64,000 nt of DNA from CAVQTK01 sp963716455 (GCA_963716455.1 CAVQTK010000003.1:62001-126000), one strand, 5' to 3'; numbered from the stretch's first letter, positions 26,864 to 36,856 are shown. A program made the numbers and translations. Notes: generated by a model from the letters alone, not told the origin.

Positions 26864-27805
26864 TTATAAAAGTAATGTAAGCTGATCCAGCAACTTCCCG
26901 GCAATATCTATGTTGAACAATCGCTCTAGTTCCCTAGCGCAAGTAGGGCTGGTAACATTAATTTCAGTAAGATAGTCACCAATCACATCTAAACCAACAA
27001 ATAAGAGACCTTTATCCCGGAGAGTGGGGCCTACTTGTTCGCAAATCCACCAATCTCTATCAGTTAACTCTCGGCCTTGACCACTAGCGCCTATTGCTAG
27101 ATTGCCACGAAAATCATGTTTGGGGGGAATACGTGCCAATGCATAAGGGATAGGTTCGCCATTTATAAGTAGAATGCGTTTATCCCCTTCGTAGATTTTT
27201 TCAATGAAATGTTGTGCCATTACGAGGCGTTGACCGTTTTGGGTAAGTGTTTCAACGATCACTGATAAATTGGGATCTTGTGCACAAGCTTTAAATACAG
27301 ATTTCCCGCCCATGGCATCCAATGGCTTGATCACGGCTACTTTTTCATTAGCTACAAATTCCTTAAGTAAATCCATTTTTGCTGTTACTAATGTATTGGG
27401 GCAACATTGTGGAAACCATGCAGTAAATAATTTTTCATTAGCATCGCGTAGACTGGCTGGATCATTAACAACAAGCAGACCTTGATGTTGTGCTTGTTCT
27501 AAAAGATAAGTCAGATAAATATAATCCATATTAAAAGGTGGGTCTTTGCGCATAAGAAAAATATTTAAATCAACTAAAGGCTGCTCTATAGGGGGATCTA
27601 ATTTAAACCAATTTTGCAGATCATCTTTAACGGAGATAGGATACATTTTTCCCCAAGTAATACCATCTCGTAGCCAAACAGACTGCGGTTCAAGATAATA
27701 GTTTTTCCAATGTCGTGCTTGTGCTGCCAGTAATAAAGCAAAACTGGTGTCTTTAGAAACCTGAATTTGGGCGATAGAGTCCATCAGGATTCCCATCTTT
27801 ATCAT
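26864..27805 (-). CDS. gshB: Glutathione synthetase
   Basis: 313 residues. GshB joins gamma-glutamylcysteine and glycine with ATP. The start MIKMGILMDSIAQI matches the family N-terminus, and ATP-grasp motifs follow: VILMRKDPPF-like (IFLMRKDPPFNMDYIYLTYL), KPLDAMGGKSVF, and FVGLDVIGDYLTEINVTSPT. Length is usual (about 315). The ATG overlaps the gshA stop as ATGA, so the pair is translationally coupled. Confidence 0.95.
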   Translation of the reverse strand: MIKMGILMDSIAQIQVSKDTSFALLLAAQARHWKNYYLEPQSVWLRDGITWGKMYPISVKDDLQNWFKLDPPIEQPLVDLNIFLMRKDPPFNMDYIYLTYLLEQAQHQGLLVVNDPASLRDANEKLFTAWFPQCCPNTLVTAKMDLLKEFVANEKVAVIKPLDAMGGKSVFKACAQDPNLSVIVETLTQNGQRLVMAQHFIEKIYEGDKRILLINGEPIPYALARIPPKHDFRGNLAIGASGQGRELTDRDWWICEQVGPTLRDKGLLFVGLDVIGDYLTEINVTSPTCARELERLFNIDIAGKLLDQLTLLL

Positions 27806-29060
27806 TGAGATACACTCTTTAAAAAGGATAACTCTAATGCGGATGCAAGCATTGCTAAGCGGGCGATGACTCCATAAGCATAAAAAAGACTTTGTGGTGA
27901 ATTTTCTTTGCTGGCAAATTGGCAATAATTTTCGAAAGGTAAAGGCTCAAAGTCCATTCCTGGAGAATTTAAGTTTTCACGGGGTCCTCGGTTTTTATGT
28001 AGGCGATAGAAACCTCCTATGACATAGCGTCCAATTGTGTAAATAACAGGTTCAGCCACTGCTTTAGTTGGACCTGCGATTTCAAAAGTATGGATTCCTT
28101 CTTGAATAATCGCTTTAGTTACTTGAATTCCACCTTTTATAGTTGACATGTGTTGACGTTGTTTACGATTAAGATGGAGTAATTGTTCTGCGCTATCTAT
28201 CATCATAACTGCCATACCATACGTACCTTGATCGGCTTTAACCACCAAAAAGGGCTGATGGTGAATCCCATATTGTTGATATTTTTTTTGTATGCGGTTC
28301 AGTACCCTGTTAGCTCTCTCTACTAAGCATTCTTGACCCTCTTTTTTTTGAAAGTCTACTGCAGGGCATTGGTCGAAATAGGGAGAGATGAGCCATGGAT
28401 CTAGGTCTAAGGTTTGAGCAAATACTTGACAAATTTTTTCATATTGAGAAAAATGTGCCGATTTCAATCGAGTAGCCCATCCTAATTCGATAGCGGGCAT
28501 AATGAGTTGCTGTACATTTTGCAGAATTTTAGGAACTCCTGAAGACAGGTCGTTATTTAATAAAATACAGCAGCTGGAAAAATTTTTTACTGAGACAAAA
28601 TTGTTCTCTCGAATTAATGGTTCTATGCAGATAGTTCTTCCGGAAGTTAAGGTGTATACCTGATTTTCAGTGATATCCGGGTTTAATGAACCAATACGAA
28701 CTTCAAGACCTGCTTGACATAGAATCTCTTGTAAAGTGGCTAAGCTTTCAAAGTAAAAAGGGTTGCGAGTATGGCTTTCAGGGATCAACAGTATTCGAGT
28801 GATGTTTGGACAAATTTCCGCAATTGTAGCCTGCATAGCCTGAACATATAATGACATACCGTGGGGGTTTAGGTTATTAAATCCAGCTGGAAATAGGTTG
28901 GTATCAACAGGAGCTAATTTAAATCGGAATTGCGTAGATCCACCGAACCATAAATGGGTGGTGAAGCAGCTTGCCATTGTTGGCGGAACCAACCTTCAAT
29001 TAACACAGAGTGTTGGTGAAAATAGTGATTTATATCGAAAACTGTTTTTATTATTTCCAT
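27802..29060 (-). pseudogene. gshA: Glutamate-cysteine ligase (short proteobacterial type), frameshifted
   Basis: This type of ligase makes gamma-glutamylcysteine, the first step to glutathione. The main frame (27802-28992) encodes LAPVDTNLFPAGFNNLNPHG, the KADQGTYGMAVM motif and a C-terminal GGFYRLHKNRGPRENLNSPG, all typical. The natural start is upstream: ATG at 29060 behind GAGGAGTG, reading MEIIKTVFDINHYF and EGWFRQQWQ to YGSVDLRNS. That frame stops soon after about 28925, and one lost G (TCCGATTT for TCCGGATTT) restores the link to FKLAPVDTN. The gene is broken by a single base or by a sequencing error; glutathione synthesis would depend on this. Confidence 0.85.
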
Positions 29061-29142
29061 CACTCCTCATTGATAAATTTGAGTCAAAAATATGGGAATC
29101 CATGGTATCATTATTTGAGGCAAATTGCTTGAGTAGTCGAGT

Positions 29143-29907
29143 ATGAAGTGGACAGGTAAAATTGTTGGTCTAATAATAGGTATGATATTTGGTAATCCAC
29201 TAGTTATCCTGTTGGGTGTAGTGGTGGGTCATCTTTACGATATAGGCTTTCTGCAACGTTTTTTTTCTCAAGGGATAAGTTCAAAACCAGGGAGTACTCA
29301 ACAAATCTTTTTTGACAGTATTTTCACAGTGATGGGCTTTTTAGCAAAATTAGATGGTCGAGTAACTGTGGAAGAGATTCATGCTGTGGAAGGAGTGATG
29401 CAGAAAATGAGTCTGAGTGCGGAATTACGTAAAGAAGCAATACGCTTGTTTCGTATAGGCAAGGAGCCTAATTTTGACCTATTGGCAACATTGCAACACT
29501 TGAAACAGGCTTGCGGACGTCATCCTGAGTTATTATATTTTTTTTTAGAGACACAAATTCAGATTGCACAAGTTGAAGGACCGCTTCATGGCAGTAAATG
29601 GACTGCCATAAATACCATTTGTGCTGAACTAGGATTGCAAGGTGTCTGGCCAGAGCAAGAGGAACAGGTATATCAGCCATTTAATTATGCAAAGCCATTG
29701 TTATCTCAATCTTATCGGTTATTGGGGATAGAACCTCATGCTAGTAATACAGAAATCAAAAAAGCGTACCGACGGTTGCTGAGTAAGCATCATCCTGATA
29801 AATTGATGGCACAAGGTTTACCGGCAGAAATGATTAAAATGGCAAATGAAAAAACTCAAAAAATTCATCATGCCTATGAAACCATAAAAAAAAATCGTCA
29901 GTTTTAA
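29143..29907 (+). CDS. djlA: Co-chaperone DjlA
   Basis: 254 residues. DjlA is a membrane-anchored DnaJ protein that stimulates DnaK. One N-terminal membrane helix with glycines (about 6-32) is followed by a TerB-like helical region and a C-terminal J domain with AYRRLLSKHHPDK (HPD motif at about 222). Order and length match the family (about 270). It is followed four bases later by tsaC. Confidence 0.92.
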   Translation: MKWTGKIVGLIIGMIFGNPLVILLGVVVGHLYDIGFLQRFFSQGISSKPGSTQQIFFDSIFTVMGFLAKLDGRVTVEEIHAVEGVMQKMSLSAELRKEAIRLFRIGKEPNFDLLATLQHLKQACGRHPELLYFFLETQIQIAQVEGPLHGSKWTAINTICAELGLQGVWPEQEEQVYQPFNYAKPLLSQSYRLLGIEPHASNTEIKKAYRRLLSKHHPDKLMAQGLPAEMIKMANEKTQKIHHAYETIKKNRQF

Positions 29908-29910
29908 ACT

Positions 29911-30474
29911 ATGAAACCACTTGCTACTGAAGATCTACAACAAGCCGTAGCTTGTTTGAACAGAGGGGAAATAATTGCTTACCCGACTGAGGCCGTATAT
30001 GGGCTTGGGTGTAATCCTTTTCGTCTGGATGCTGTCGCCCGTTTATTGGAATTAAAACAGCGTTCTCTAGATAAAGGTTTAATTTTAGTTGCCGCCACCT
30101 GGGATCAAGTAGAAATGCTAGTTGAACCCATTCCCCCTCCTTTATTAGCTCAAATATTAAACTCATGGCCAGGGCCGACCACCTGGATATTTCCTGCCAG
30201 TTCTCATGTGCCTACATGGATTCGCGGACAACATCAGGGAGTAGCGTTGCGGATCAGTAATCATCCAGTTGTTCAAAAGTTATGCCTTAATTATGGCGGG
30301 CCTATTGTTTCTACCAGTGCCAACTATGAAGGTCAGCCTCCTTTGCGCGACTATTTGACGGTTCAAATGGTTTTTGGGAAGCAGGTTAACTTTGTTGTGA
30401 ATGGAAAAGTAGGAGAGGAGAGCAAGCCAACTACTATTCGTGATGCAGGGAGCGGAGATATAATACGCAATTAA
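29911..30474 (+). CDS. tsaC: L-threonylcarbamoyladenylate synthase
   Basis: 187 residues. TsaC makes the threonylcarbamoyl-AMP used for t6A modification at position 37 of tRNAs. The YrdC fold motifs are present: AYPTEAVYGLGCNP, KRSLDKGLILVA, PGPTTWIFP and STSANYEGQPP. It lacks the extra C-terminal Sua5 domain, so it is the short TsaC type. Three bases separate it from djlA. Confidence 0.93.
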   Translation: MKPLATEDLQQAVACLNRGEIIAYPTEAVYGLGCNPFRLDAVARLLELKQRSLDKGLILVAATWDQVEMLVEPIPPPLLAQILNSWPGPTTWIFPASSHVPTWIRGQHQGVALRISNHPVVQKLCLNYGGPIVSTSANYEGQPPLRDYLTVQMVFGKQVNFVVNGKVGEESKPTTIRDAGSGDIIRN

Positions 30475-30507
30475 ACCTAAATTAATTACGATGAATTATA
30501 TTTAGCA

Positions 30508-30663
30508 TTATTGGGTTGGATCTGAAGAAGAGGATTCCTTCTGCGTCTGTGATTGTTTTTTGACCCATTGATCATAAATTTGTTTTGCAGCGGTGAAGTT
30601 TTGCTGACGTAAATAATGCATAATTTCTGCTCTAATTTCAGTCGGTAGATTATTATGGTGCAT
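30508..30663 (-). CDS. Small hypothetical protein
   Basis: 51 residues, MHHNNLPTEIRAEIMHYLRQ then a Gln/Lys/Ser-rich tail. AGGA lies nine bases before the ATG. It reads like a helix pair (EIRAEIMHYLRQQNFTAAKQ) and nothing more can be said. It stands alone between tsaC and rdgB. Confidence 0.5.
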   Translation of the reverse strand: MHHNNLPTEIRAEIMHYLRQQNFTAAKQIYDQWVKKQSQTQKESSSSDPTQ

Positions 30664-30790
30664 TTTTTTTCCTATTTTATGGTTTGGGGTATATCATAAT
30701 CTTAGTTAAAATATAGCATACACTATAAAGGTTAAGAAAATCTTAATTTTACCTGGATCGCCTGCCCATTTTATCAGTTTTTTATCCCAT

Positions 30791-31444
30791 TTAGTGTTCT
30801 CTAATGTCAGCAGGCTGTTTTAATATATTTTTTATCGTTGTAATTAATTTTGTCATTGCGTTTGCGCGGTGACTGATTTGGTTTTTTTCCTCGATGCTTA
30901 ATTCAGCCGCGCTGCAGCCGTGACTGGGTACATAAAATACAGGATCATAACCAAAACCATTTTTCCCTTGGGCATGAAAAAGAATTTTGCCTTCCCAAGT
31001 TCCGTGACAGATAATAGGCGCCGGATCTTGGGGGTACATCAATAAAGCTAGGATGCAATGATATCGTGCTCCCCGACTTTCACTGTCTGCTTTGTCCATT
31101 TCTTTTAGCAGCTTAGAAATTCGATCAGCATCCGTTGCTTCTGGGCCGGCATAGCGAGCGGAATAAACACCTGGTGCGCCTTGCAGAAAATCCACTGTTA
31201 AGCCTGAATCATCAGCTAAAGCAGGTAACCCCGATAACTGAGCAGCATGACGTGCTTTTAAGATAGCATTCTCTACAAAAGTTAAGCCCGTTTCCTCAAT
31301 ATCAGGAATGTTGAATTTGGTTTGAGGGATAAGTTCAATGGGAAGTTCACTGAATAATTGCTGAATTTCCGTGGATTTACCTTTATTGCTACTTGCCAAG
31401 GTTATTTTTTGGATAAAGTTAAAGTGAGATGTAGTAGTAACCAT
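30791..31444 (-). CDS. rdgB: XTP/dITP diphosphatase (RdgB/HAM1)
   Basis: 217 residues. RdgB removes non-canonical purine nucleotides such as dITP and XTP from the pool. Visible motifs: ASSNKGKSTEI, LADDSGLTVDFLQGAPGVYS, GKNGFGYDPVFYVP and ISHRANAM. The start was set at ATG 31444, which has AGGAGTG upstream; it overlaps the end of the pseudopilin gene by 26 bases. Longer than the usual 197 by an N-terminal extension and a tail. Confidence 0.93.
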   Translation of the reverse strand: MVTTTSHFNFIQKITLASSNKGKSTEIQQLFSELPIELIPQTKFNIPDIEETGLTFVENAILKARHAAQLSGLPALADDSGLTVDFLQGAPGVYSARYAGPEATDADRISKLLKEMDKADSESRGARYHCILALLMYPQDPAPIICHGTWEGKILFHAQGKNGFGYDPVFYVPSHGCSAAELSIEEKNQISHRANAMTKLITTIKNILKQPADIREH

Positions 31445-31880
31445 CGGTTTTACACTCCTGATGTGAAGATTGACGATGAGCAACAGTTCTCATTTGCATT
31501 ATAAGAAGGTTGCAAGCCCCAAGCGGTATACCTGAGAGAGTAATAGATAAATATTTCGCATCACTCTTATCAGCACTGATGCTAAAAGTACCATTCCATG
31601 GAAGAGTGGTATTATAGTGATCATTAGATAAAAGCGTCGCTTTCTGCAAGGCATTTATGCTGATATCTTTAAAATCTGCCTGCTGTTGTGCAGTTTGCCA
31701 TTCGTAACTGATATCAGCGATTTGACGGATTTGTGTGGCAACCTGAGTCGTTTGAGTGTGGAGTTGCGTTTGATGAAGAAAATAATTAACAGTAAAACTT
31801 ATAAGTATTCCCGTGATGATTAATGCCAGCAATACTTCTATTAAAGTAATACCTTGTTGGGATAGTCGGATTTTGTTCAT
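31419..31880 (-). CDS. Type IV pilin-like protein (pseudopilin) 1
   Basis: 153 residues with a prepilin leader and N-methylation segment: MNKIRLSQQGITLIEVLLAL, with the cleavage glycine before I, T and the Glu at +5 and then a hydrophobic helix. Two Cys lie in the C-terminal third. PilE/PilV-like or a type II secretion pseudopilin are both possible. It overlaps the second pilin gene by one base and rdgB by 26 bases. Confidence 0.8.
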   Translation of the reverse strand: MNKIRLSQQGITLIEVLLALIITGILISFTVNYFLHQTQLHTQTTQVATQIRQIADISYEWQTAQQQADFKDISINALQKATLLSNDHYNTTLPWNGTFSISADKSDAKYLSITLSGIPLGACNLLIMQMRTVAHRQSSHQECKTDGYYYISL

Positions 31881-32380
31881 CAGAGATAAACTGTATAAGT
31901 GGTGTTATCTTTACTGCACTCTTGAGCGGGTTTTTTAGTGTTGGGATCTTTAATAGCTACATCTTGCATATGAGATAATAAATTTAAACAGCCTTTATCG
32001 CTAATTTGTGTCAAAATAACTTTTACATATTGTGGAGTGTTACTGTCTGCGGTGACTATTAATTCTCCCCCCCATGGGTTTTTTTCACAACTCTTTTGGA
32101 TACAAGAAATTAAATTTAATGCACTAAGTTGTTCAAGGCCAGTTTCATTTTGAAAAGAAGAAAAGTCTGCTTTACTGTTACCATTTTCATCCGGCAATTG
32201 TAACCATTCGTAGCTGGCCTGACTAATCATTTGCAGCTGATTTATGGCCTGCGAAACATGCTGATGTAACAAAGTATGAGTGTAATAGAGTAAGGAAGCA
32301 ATAATAATTGAGGCAGCAACGACTATTACTAATAAAATTTCAATTAAACTTATTCCTTTAGGAATTTTTTTCATTATCAT
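31880..32380 (-). CDS. Type IV pilin-like protein (pseudopilin) 2
   Basis: 166 residues: KIPKGISLIEILLVIVVAAS is a prepilin cleavage and N-methylation segment, followed by a polar domain with four Cys (about 94, 99, 129, 154). The GNSKADFSSF region resembles minor pilins. It overlaps the first pilin by one base. No assembly genes (pilB, pilC, pilD) are near, so the pair must rely on machinery elsewhere. The ATG at 32380 or 32374 could start it. Confidence 0.78.
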   Translation of the reverse strand: MIMKKIPKGISLIEILLVIVVAASIIIASLLYYTHTLLHQHVSQAINQLQMISQASYEWLQLPDENGNSKADFSSFQNETGLEQLSALNLISCIQKSCEKNPWGGELIVTADSNTPQYVKVILTQISDKGCLNLLSHMQDVAIKDPNTKKPAQECSKDNTTYTVYL

Positions 32381-32396
32381 CAGCTCATTAAATCGG

Positions 32397-34154
32397 TTAA
32401 AGAGGAGCTGTGGCGTTAGCTAGCCAAGCGTGAATATCATAAGGTAAATCATCTATCAATAAATCATAAACTTGACGATGGTATTCATCAATCCAGGCAA
32501 TTTCTTTAGATGTTAATAAACTGTTATCGATCAAATTGCGAGCATAAGGAACTTTAGTTAAATCTTCAAAACAATAGAAAGAATCCTGGTATTCTTTAAC
32601 TGCACATAGATTTTCAATACGAATTCCATAATAGTCCGTGAAATAAACTCCGGGTTCGTTGCTCAGGACCATCCCCGGCTGCAAGGGAATTTTGCTATGG
32701 CCTGGGGAAATGCGTTGCGGACCTTCGTGGACACAAAGATAACAGCCTACGCCATGACCTGTACCATGCCCATAATTTAATCCATTTTGCCACAAAGGTT
32801 GTCGCGCTAAAACATCCAGATGTTCGCCACAAGTTCCTCGTGGGAAGATAACATGACGTAAGGCTAAATGACCCTTCAAAACCAAAGTGTAATGCAATTT
32901 TTCTTCAGGTTGGGGTATTCCTAAATGAATAGTTCGTGTGATATCGGTAGTTCCTTCAAGGTATTGTCCTCCGGAATCAATTAAATACAGGGCGCTATCG
33001 TCAATATGTCTATTGGTTATTGCGGAGGGTTGATAATGCACAATTGCACCATTGGGTCCAAAACCGCTGATAGTAGAAAAGCTCAAATCTAAGCACTGAG
33101 GATTGCTACGGCGTAATTTAGTTAATTGTTGGGCTGTTGAAATTTCATTGATCCCTGTTTGCCAATTATTTTCTAGCCAATGAAAAAATTTAACCATGGC
33201 CAAACCATCTAAACGATGTGCTTCATGCATACCTTTCAGCTCAATAGGATTTTTTATTGCTTTCATGAGAGTGATAGGAGAAGGCTCTAACAGCAAAGTA
33301 GTTGCCGGAGAGAGCTGTTGGCTCATCCACCAACTAGCACTATTGGGATCCATCCATACTGTTCCTTGTAATTGACATAAAGCGTCTGCAAATTCCTCAT
33401 AAGGGCGAACACTTATTCCTTGAGTTTGCAAATATTGATAATCGTGAGAACTTAGTTGGGCTGGATTTATAAATAAAACAGCATTGTCGGTAGTCACTAA
33501 AGCATAACTAATTATTAATGGGTTATATTCGACATCATTGCCACGAATATTAAATAACCAGGCAATAGCATCAAGTTCATTAATAGCATGTGCGGACACG
33601 TTTTTGATTTGTAAGGTTTTCCTTAATGTTGCCAATTTATCATGAGCACTGTAGCCGGCAAATTCTAATGGATATTGACGAACAGGCGAGAGTGGTAATG
33701 GGGGTTGATCCTGCCATAATGTGTCAATTAAATTTTCCAAGATGGGCGCCAGTTGTGCATTGATCGTTTTTAATATTTCTAACCATTGTTGAGCCTGTGA
33801 AATGCTAATTGTTTTAGGATCAACTCCGCAGGTTTTTCCTCGACAATGTTGTAATAACCACTGAGAAATGGGTGAAGCTCCTTGTATTTGTTTCATGAGT
33901 TGGTAGTATGAGCCATCTAGTTGTTGTTCAGCCTGTAAGAAGTATCGTGAATCGGTCCATAAAAAGGCTTGATCAGTGGCAACTAAGACATCGCCTGCAG
34001 AGCCGGTAAAATCACTAATCCATGCTCGGCGTTGCCAGCAGCGTGGGACATATTCATTGTTATGTGCATCACGGGCAGGAATAAAATAAAAATCGAGATG
34101 GAATTTTTCCATCAGTTTTTTTAGTTGGGAAAGTTTTTCTGCAATTTGTGCCAT
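32397..34154 (-). CDS. pepP: Xaa-Pro aminopeptidase (M24B)
   Basis: 585 residues. M24B enzymes remove N-terminal residues before proline. The pita-bread metal ligands are visible: DSGGQYLEGTTDITR with two Asp, GHGTGHGVGCYLCVHEG with His, and NEPGVYF plus RIENL with Glu. The long form with two N-terminal creatinase-like domains (about 600) resembles XPNPEP1-like members more than the 440-residue Escherichia PepP. The start ATG 34154 follows the longer frame that begins at 34178. Confidence 0.9.
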   Translation of the reverse strand: MAQIAEKLSQLKKLMEKFHLDFYFIPARDAHNNEYVPRCWQRRAWISDFTGSAGDVLVATDQAFLWTDSRYFLQAEQQLDGSYYQLMKQIQGASPISQWLLQHCRGKTCGVDPKTISISQAQQWLEILKTINAQLAPILENLIDTLWQDQPPLPLSPVRQYPLEFAGYSAHDKLATLRKTLQIKNVSAHAINELDAIAWLFNIRGNDVEYNPLIISYALVTTDNAVLFINPAQLSSHDYQYLQTQGISVRPYEEFADALCQLQGTVWMDPNSASWWMSQQLSPATTLLLEPSPITLMKAIKNPIELKGMHEAHRLDGLAMVKFFHWLENNWQTGINEISTAQQLTKLRRSNPQCLDLSFSTISGFGPNGAIVHYQPSAITNRHIDDSALYLIDSGGQYLEGTTDITRTIHLGIPQPEEKLHYTLVLKGHLALRHVIFPRGTCGEHLDVLARQPLWQNGLNYGHGTGHGVGCYLCVHEGPQRISPGHSKIPLQPGMVLSNEPGVYFTDYYGIRIENLCAVKEYQDSFYCFEDLTKVPYARNLIDNSLLTSKEIAWIDEYHRQVYDLLIDDLPYDIHAWLANATAPL

Positions 34155-34294
34155 AGCTAAGCCTGTTTTGAGATGCATGTGTAGTAAAACTAGTAGAAAC
34201 CTGGTTGGTCAGTCTATAATTTATCAGATGGCTTTTGCGAGTTCAATTATAGCCACGCTGTAGTTTAGCGAAATAGTTTAGTAAGGATAAATAA

Positions 34295-35044
34295 ATGTTG
34301 CGTATACTATTGACTAATGATGATGGCGTATATGCGAGGGGACTAGCAGTTTTAGCGGAAACATTGCGTGAACTGGCTCAAATTCATGTGGTGGCTCCTG
34401 ATCGTAACCGTAGTGGTGCGAGCAATTCACTTACTTTAAATGTGCCTTTACGCATTAAATTTCTTGAAAATGAAATGATTAGTGTTGAAGGAACACCAAC
34501 AGATTGTGTTCACGTAGCAATTACTGGGTTATTGCCTCGTGCTCCTGATATGGTTATTTCAGGAATCAATGCGGGAGCTAATTTAGGTGATGACGTTTGG
34601 TATTCTGGTACTGTAGCTGCTGCTATGGAGGGTCGATTTTTGGGTTTTCCTGCTGTAGCAATTTCATTAGCAGGTGAGCATTTGCATTATTATAGTACTG
34701 CTGCCATGGTGGTTTATAAAATAGTCGATCGTTTGATGGTGGAATCTTTACCAAGTAGCACTATTTTAAATGTTAATGTTCCTGATGTTCCTTATACAGA
34801 ATTACAAGGTTTTGAAGTAACCCGCTTAGGAACTCGTCACAGTGCTGAGCCAACTATTCGCCAATTAGATCCAAGAGGCCATCCGGTATATTGGGTGGGT
34901 CCTGCCGGCTCTGCAGCTGATGCAGGTCCGGGTACCGATTTTGCTGCTATTGCCCAAGGAAAAGTTTCGATATCACCTATTCGGATTGATTTAACTCATT
35001 ATGAAGCATTCGATCAGCTCGCCGTTTGGGCGAAGGGGTTATGA
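34295..35044 (+). CDS. surE: 5'/3'-nucleotidase SurE
   Basis: 249 residues. SurE hydrolyses nucleoside monophosphates in stationary phase. The metal-binding motif LLTNDDGVYARGL at the N-terminus and SGINAGANLGDDVWYSGTVAAA are characteristic. AAGGATA precedes the ATG. It overlaps nlpD by four bases in the order surE-nlpD-rpoS seen in gammaproteobacteria, but the pcm gene usually between surE and nlpD is missing. Confidence 0.95.
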   Translation: MLRILLTNDDGVYARGLAVLAETLRELAQIHVVAPDRNRSGASNSLTLNVPLRIKFLENEMISVEGTPTDCVHVAITGLLPRAPDMVISGINAGANLGDDVWYSGTVAAAMEGRFLGFPAVAISLAGEHLHYYSTAAMVVYKIVDRLMVESLPSSTILNVNVPDVPYTELQGFEVTRLGTRHSAEPTIRQLDPRGHPVYWVGPAGSAADAGPGTDFAAIAQGKVSISPIRIDLTHYEAFDQLAVWAKGL

Positions 35045-35739
35045 AGTTTGGAAAGCAATACTTACTGGGATGGATAGTATTAACAATAGGGATTTTTAGC
35101 AGTGGTTGCAGTGAATATCCTCCTGCTCCTGTTACCAATGCTTGGCTGCAAATATCAGCTAAAACTGCTGATTACAGGGTAAGATCTGGAGATACCATTT
35201 ATTCCATTGCATGGGAGTTTGGCATAGATTACGCTGCCTTAGCTGCTGCCAATCACTTATCTCCTCCTTACAGAATTTACACCGGGCAACGTTTAAAAAT
35301 GACTACCATTGCCCGTGGGCATTATCTATCTAGAAGCCCTATTGTTACTGTGCAAAAAATAGTTAATAACTTTTTAATAAAATGGCATTGGCCTGCACAA
35401 GGAAGAGTGGTTGAAAAATTCTCCTCTCAACTGGGAAAAAATCAAGGGTTGAATATAGCTGGGAAATTTAATAGTTCTATATATGCAGCAATGGCCGGAA
35501 AAATAGTCTATAATGGAAATGGCGTTCGAGGTTACGGTAATTTGATCATTATTAAACATAATCGTCATTATCTAAGTGCTTATGCTTACAATGAGCGTTC
35601 GCTAGTAAAGTTGGGTCAACAAGTCCAAAGTGGTGAACAGATTGCTACAATGGGGTGTGATGATATAGGTAGAGTTCTACTTCATTTTGAAATACGACGA
35701 GATGGGCAGGCTATTGATCCAATAAATTTGTTAAAATAA
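35041..35739 (+). CDS. nlpD: NlpD-like lipoprotein (LysM, degenerate M23)
   Basis: 232 residues. NlpD activates an amidase for daughter-cell separation and sits in the outer membrane. The ATG at 35041 overlaps the surE stop (ATGA). A lipoprotein signal ends IFSSGC. A LysM domain (about 43-90, YRVRSGDTIYSIAWEFGIDY) and an M23-like C-terminal domain (ending LLHFEIRRDGQAIDPINLLK) follow. The catalytic HxxxD is not kept, which is normal in NlpD and EnvC activators. Confidence 0.9.
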   Translation: MKFGKQYLLGWIVLTIGIFSSGCSEYPPAPVTNAWLQISAKTADYRVRSGDTIYSIAWEFGIDYAALAAANHLSPPYRIYTGQRLKMTTIARGHYLSRSPIVTVQKIVNNFLIKWHWPAQGRVVEKFSSQLGKNQGLNIAGKFNSSIYAAMAGKIVYNGNGVRGYGNLIIIKHNRHYLSAYAYNERSLVKLGQQVQSGEQIATMGCDDIGRVLLHFEIRRDGQAIDPINLLK

Positions 35740-35826
35740 TATGGATGGTCTTCTTTACAAACCAGATATTTGGTCTAGTTCGTAAATAAGGCTATAGTTT
35801 TTTTTTGTATCCAGGAGGGATAATTC

Positions 35827-36846
35827 ATGACTATGGCCAAGCAAGTCAAAGCTAGTAAAACTAGTAAAATAAAAAGTATAACTAAGAAAAAGTTTAAAAA
35901 AAATGTTATACAAGACAATCAATTGTTATTTAGTAGACCTTCTTCTGTCAAAGCCGTAGAGGAAGAAAGATCAACTGAAAGCGAAGTACTTAGTTCAGAA
36001 GACAGCGCACCGTCTGGATTAGAACACGATCCAACTCGTTTATATTTACATGAATTAGGTTATAAACCCTTATTAACTGCAGAAAAAGAATTGGAAGTGG
36101 CACGTCGTATTCGCCAGGGTGATGAAAGTGCTCGCATCAAAATGATTGAATCTAACTTGCGGTTGGTAGTAAAAATTGCACGCCATTATTGTTATCGCGG
36201 TTTGGACTTATTAGATTTAATTGAAGAGGGTAATTTGGGTTTAATGATTGCAGTAGAAAAATTTGATCCAGAACGTGGGTTTCGTTTTTCAACCTATGCA
36301 ACATGGTGGATTCGCCAAACTATTGAACGCGGGATAATGAATCAAGGAAGAACTGTACGTTTACCAATCCATATTCAAAAAGAATTAAATGTGTACTTAA
36401 GAGCCGCCAAAGAATTGACTAAAAAATTAGATCATGAGCCTACCGCAGAAGAAATTGCAGCTATGATCGATCAACCATTAGAAAATATTCAGCGAATTAT
36501 GGCATTAGCTACAGAGACGACATCCATTGATGACGAATCGGACGTAGATCAACGAAAACCTTCGTTAGTTGAAACTTTAGCAGATGAACATATTTTGGAT
36601 CCTGCGGTTTTAATACAAGACGATGATCTACGCGATCACGTTAAAGAGTGGTTAGACAGCTTGGGAAAACGTCAACGTGAAATAATTGTACGCCGGTTTG
36701 GTTTAATGGGGCATGAACCTGGCACTTTAGAAGATGTTGGTAAAGCAGTAGGTTTAACTCGTGAACGAGTTCGGCAATTACAAATAGATACACTAAAGAA
36801 GTTGAAAGCAATCATTAAAGCAGCTGACCATACTGATCAACTTTAA
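35827..36846 (+). CDS. rpoS: RNA polymerase sigma factor RpoS
   Basis: 339 residues. RpoS (sigma-38) directs stationary-phase and stress genes. Region 1.2 DPTRLYLHELG, region 2 (NLRLVVKIARHY, LDLLDLIEEGNLGL, FSTYATWWIRQTIER), region 3 and region 4 (GTLEDVGKAVGLTRERVRQLQ) are all present. A basic, Lys-rich N-terminal tail (about 1-45) precedes region 1.2. A GGAGGG lies eight bases before the ATG. A strong terminator follows. Confidence 0.95.
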   Translation: MTMAKQVKASKTSKIKSITKKKFKKNVIQDNQLLFSRPSSVKAVEEERSTESEVLSSEDSAPSGLEHDPTRLYLHELGYKPLLTAEKELEVARRIRQGDESARIKMIESNLRLVVKIARHYCYRGLDLLDLIEEGNLGLMIAVEKFDPERGFRFSTYATWWIRQTIERGIMNQGRTVRLPIHIQKELNVYLRAAKELTKKLDHEPTAEEIAAMIDQPLENIQRIMALATETTSIDDESDVDQRKPSLVETLADEHILDPAVLIQDDDLRDHVKEWLDSLGKRQREIIVRRFGLMGHEPGTLEDVGKAVGLTRERVRQLQIDTLKKLKAIIKAADHTDQL

Positions 36847-36856
36847 AAACTCTTGG

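Noticed and set aside
28898..29146. Plus-strand 82-codon open frame
   Set aside because: It is antisense to the true 5' end of gshA, which has its own ATG and ribosome binding site.
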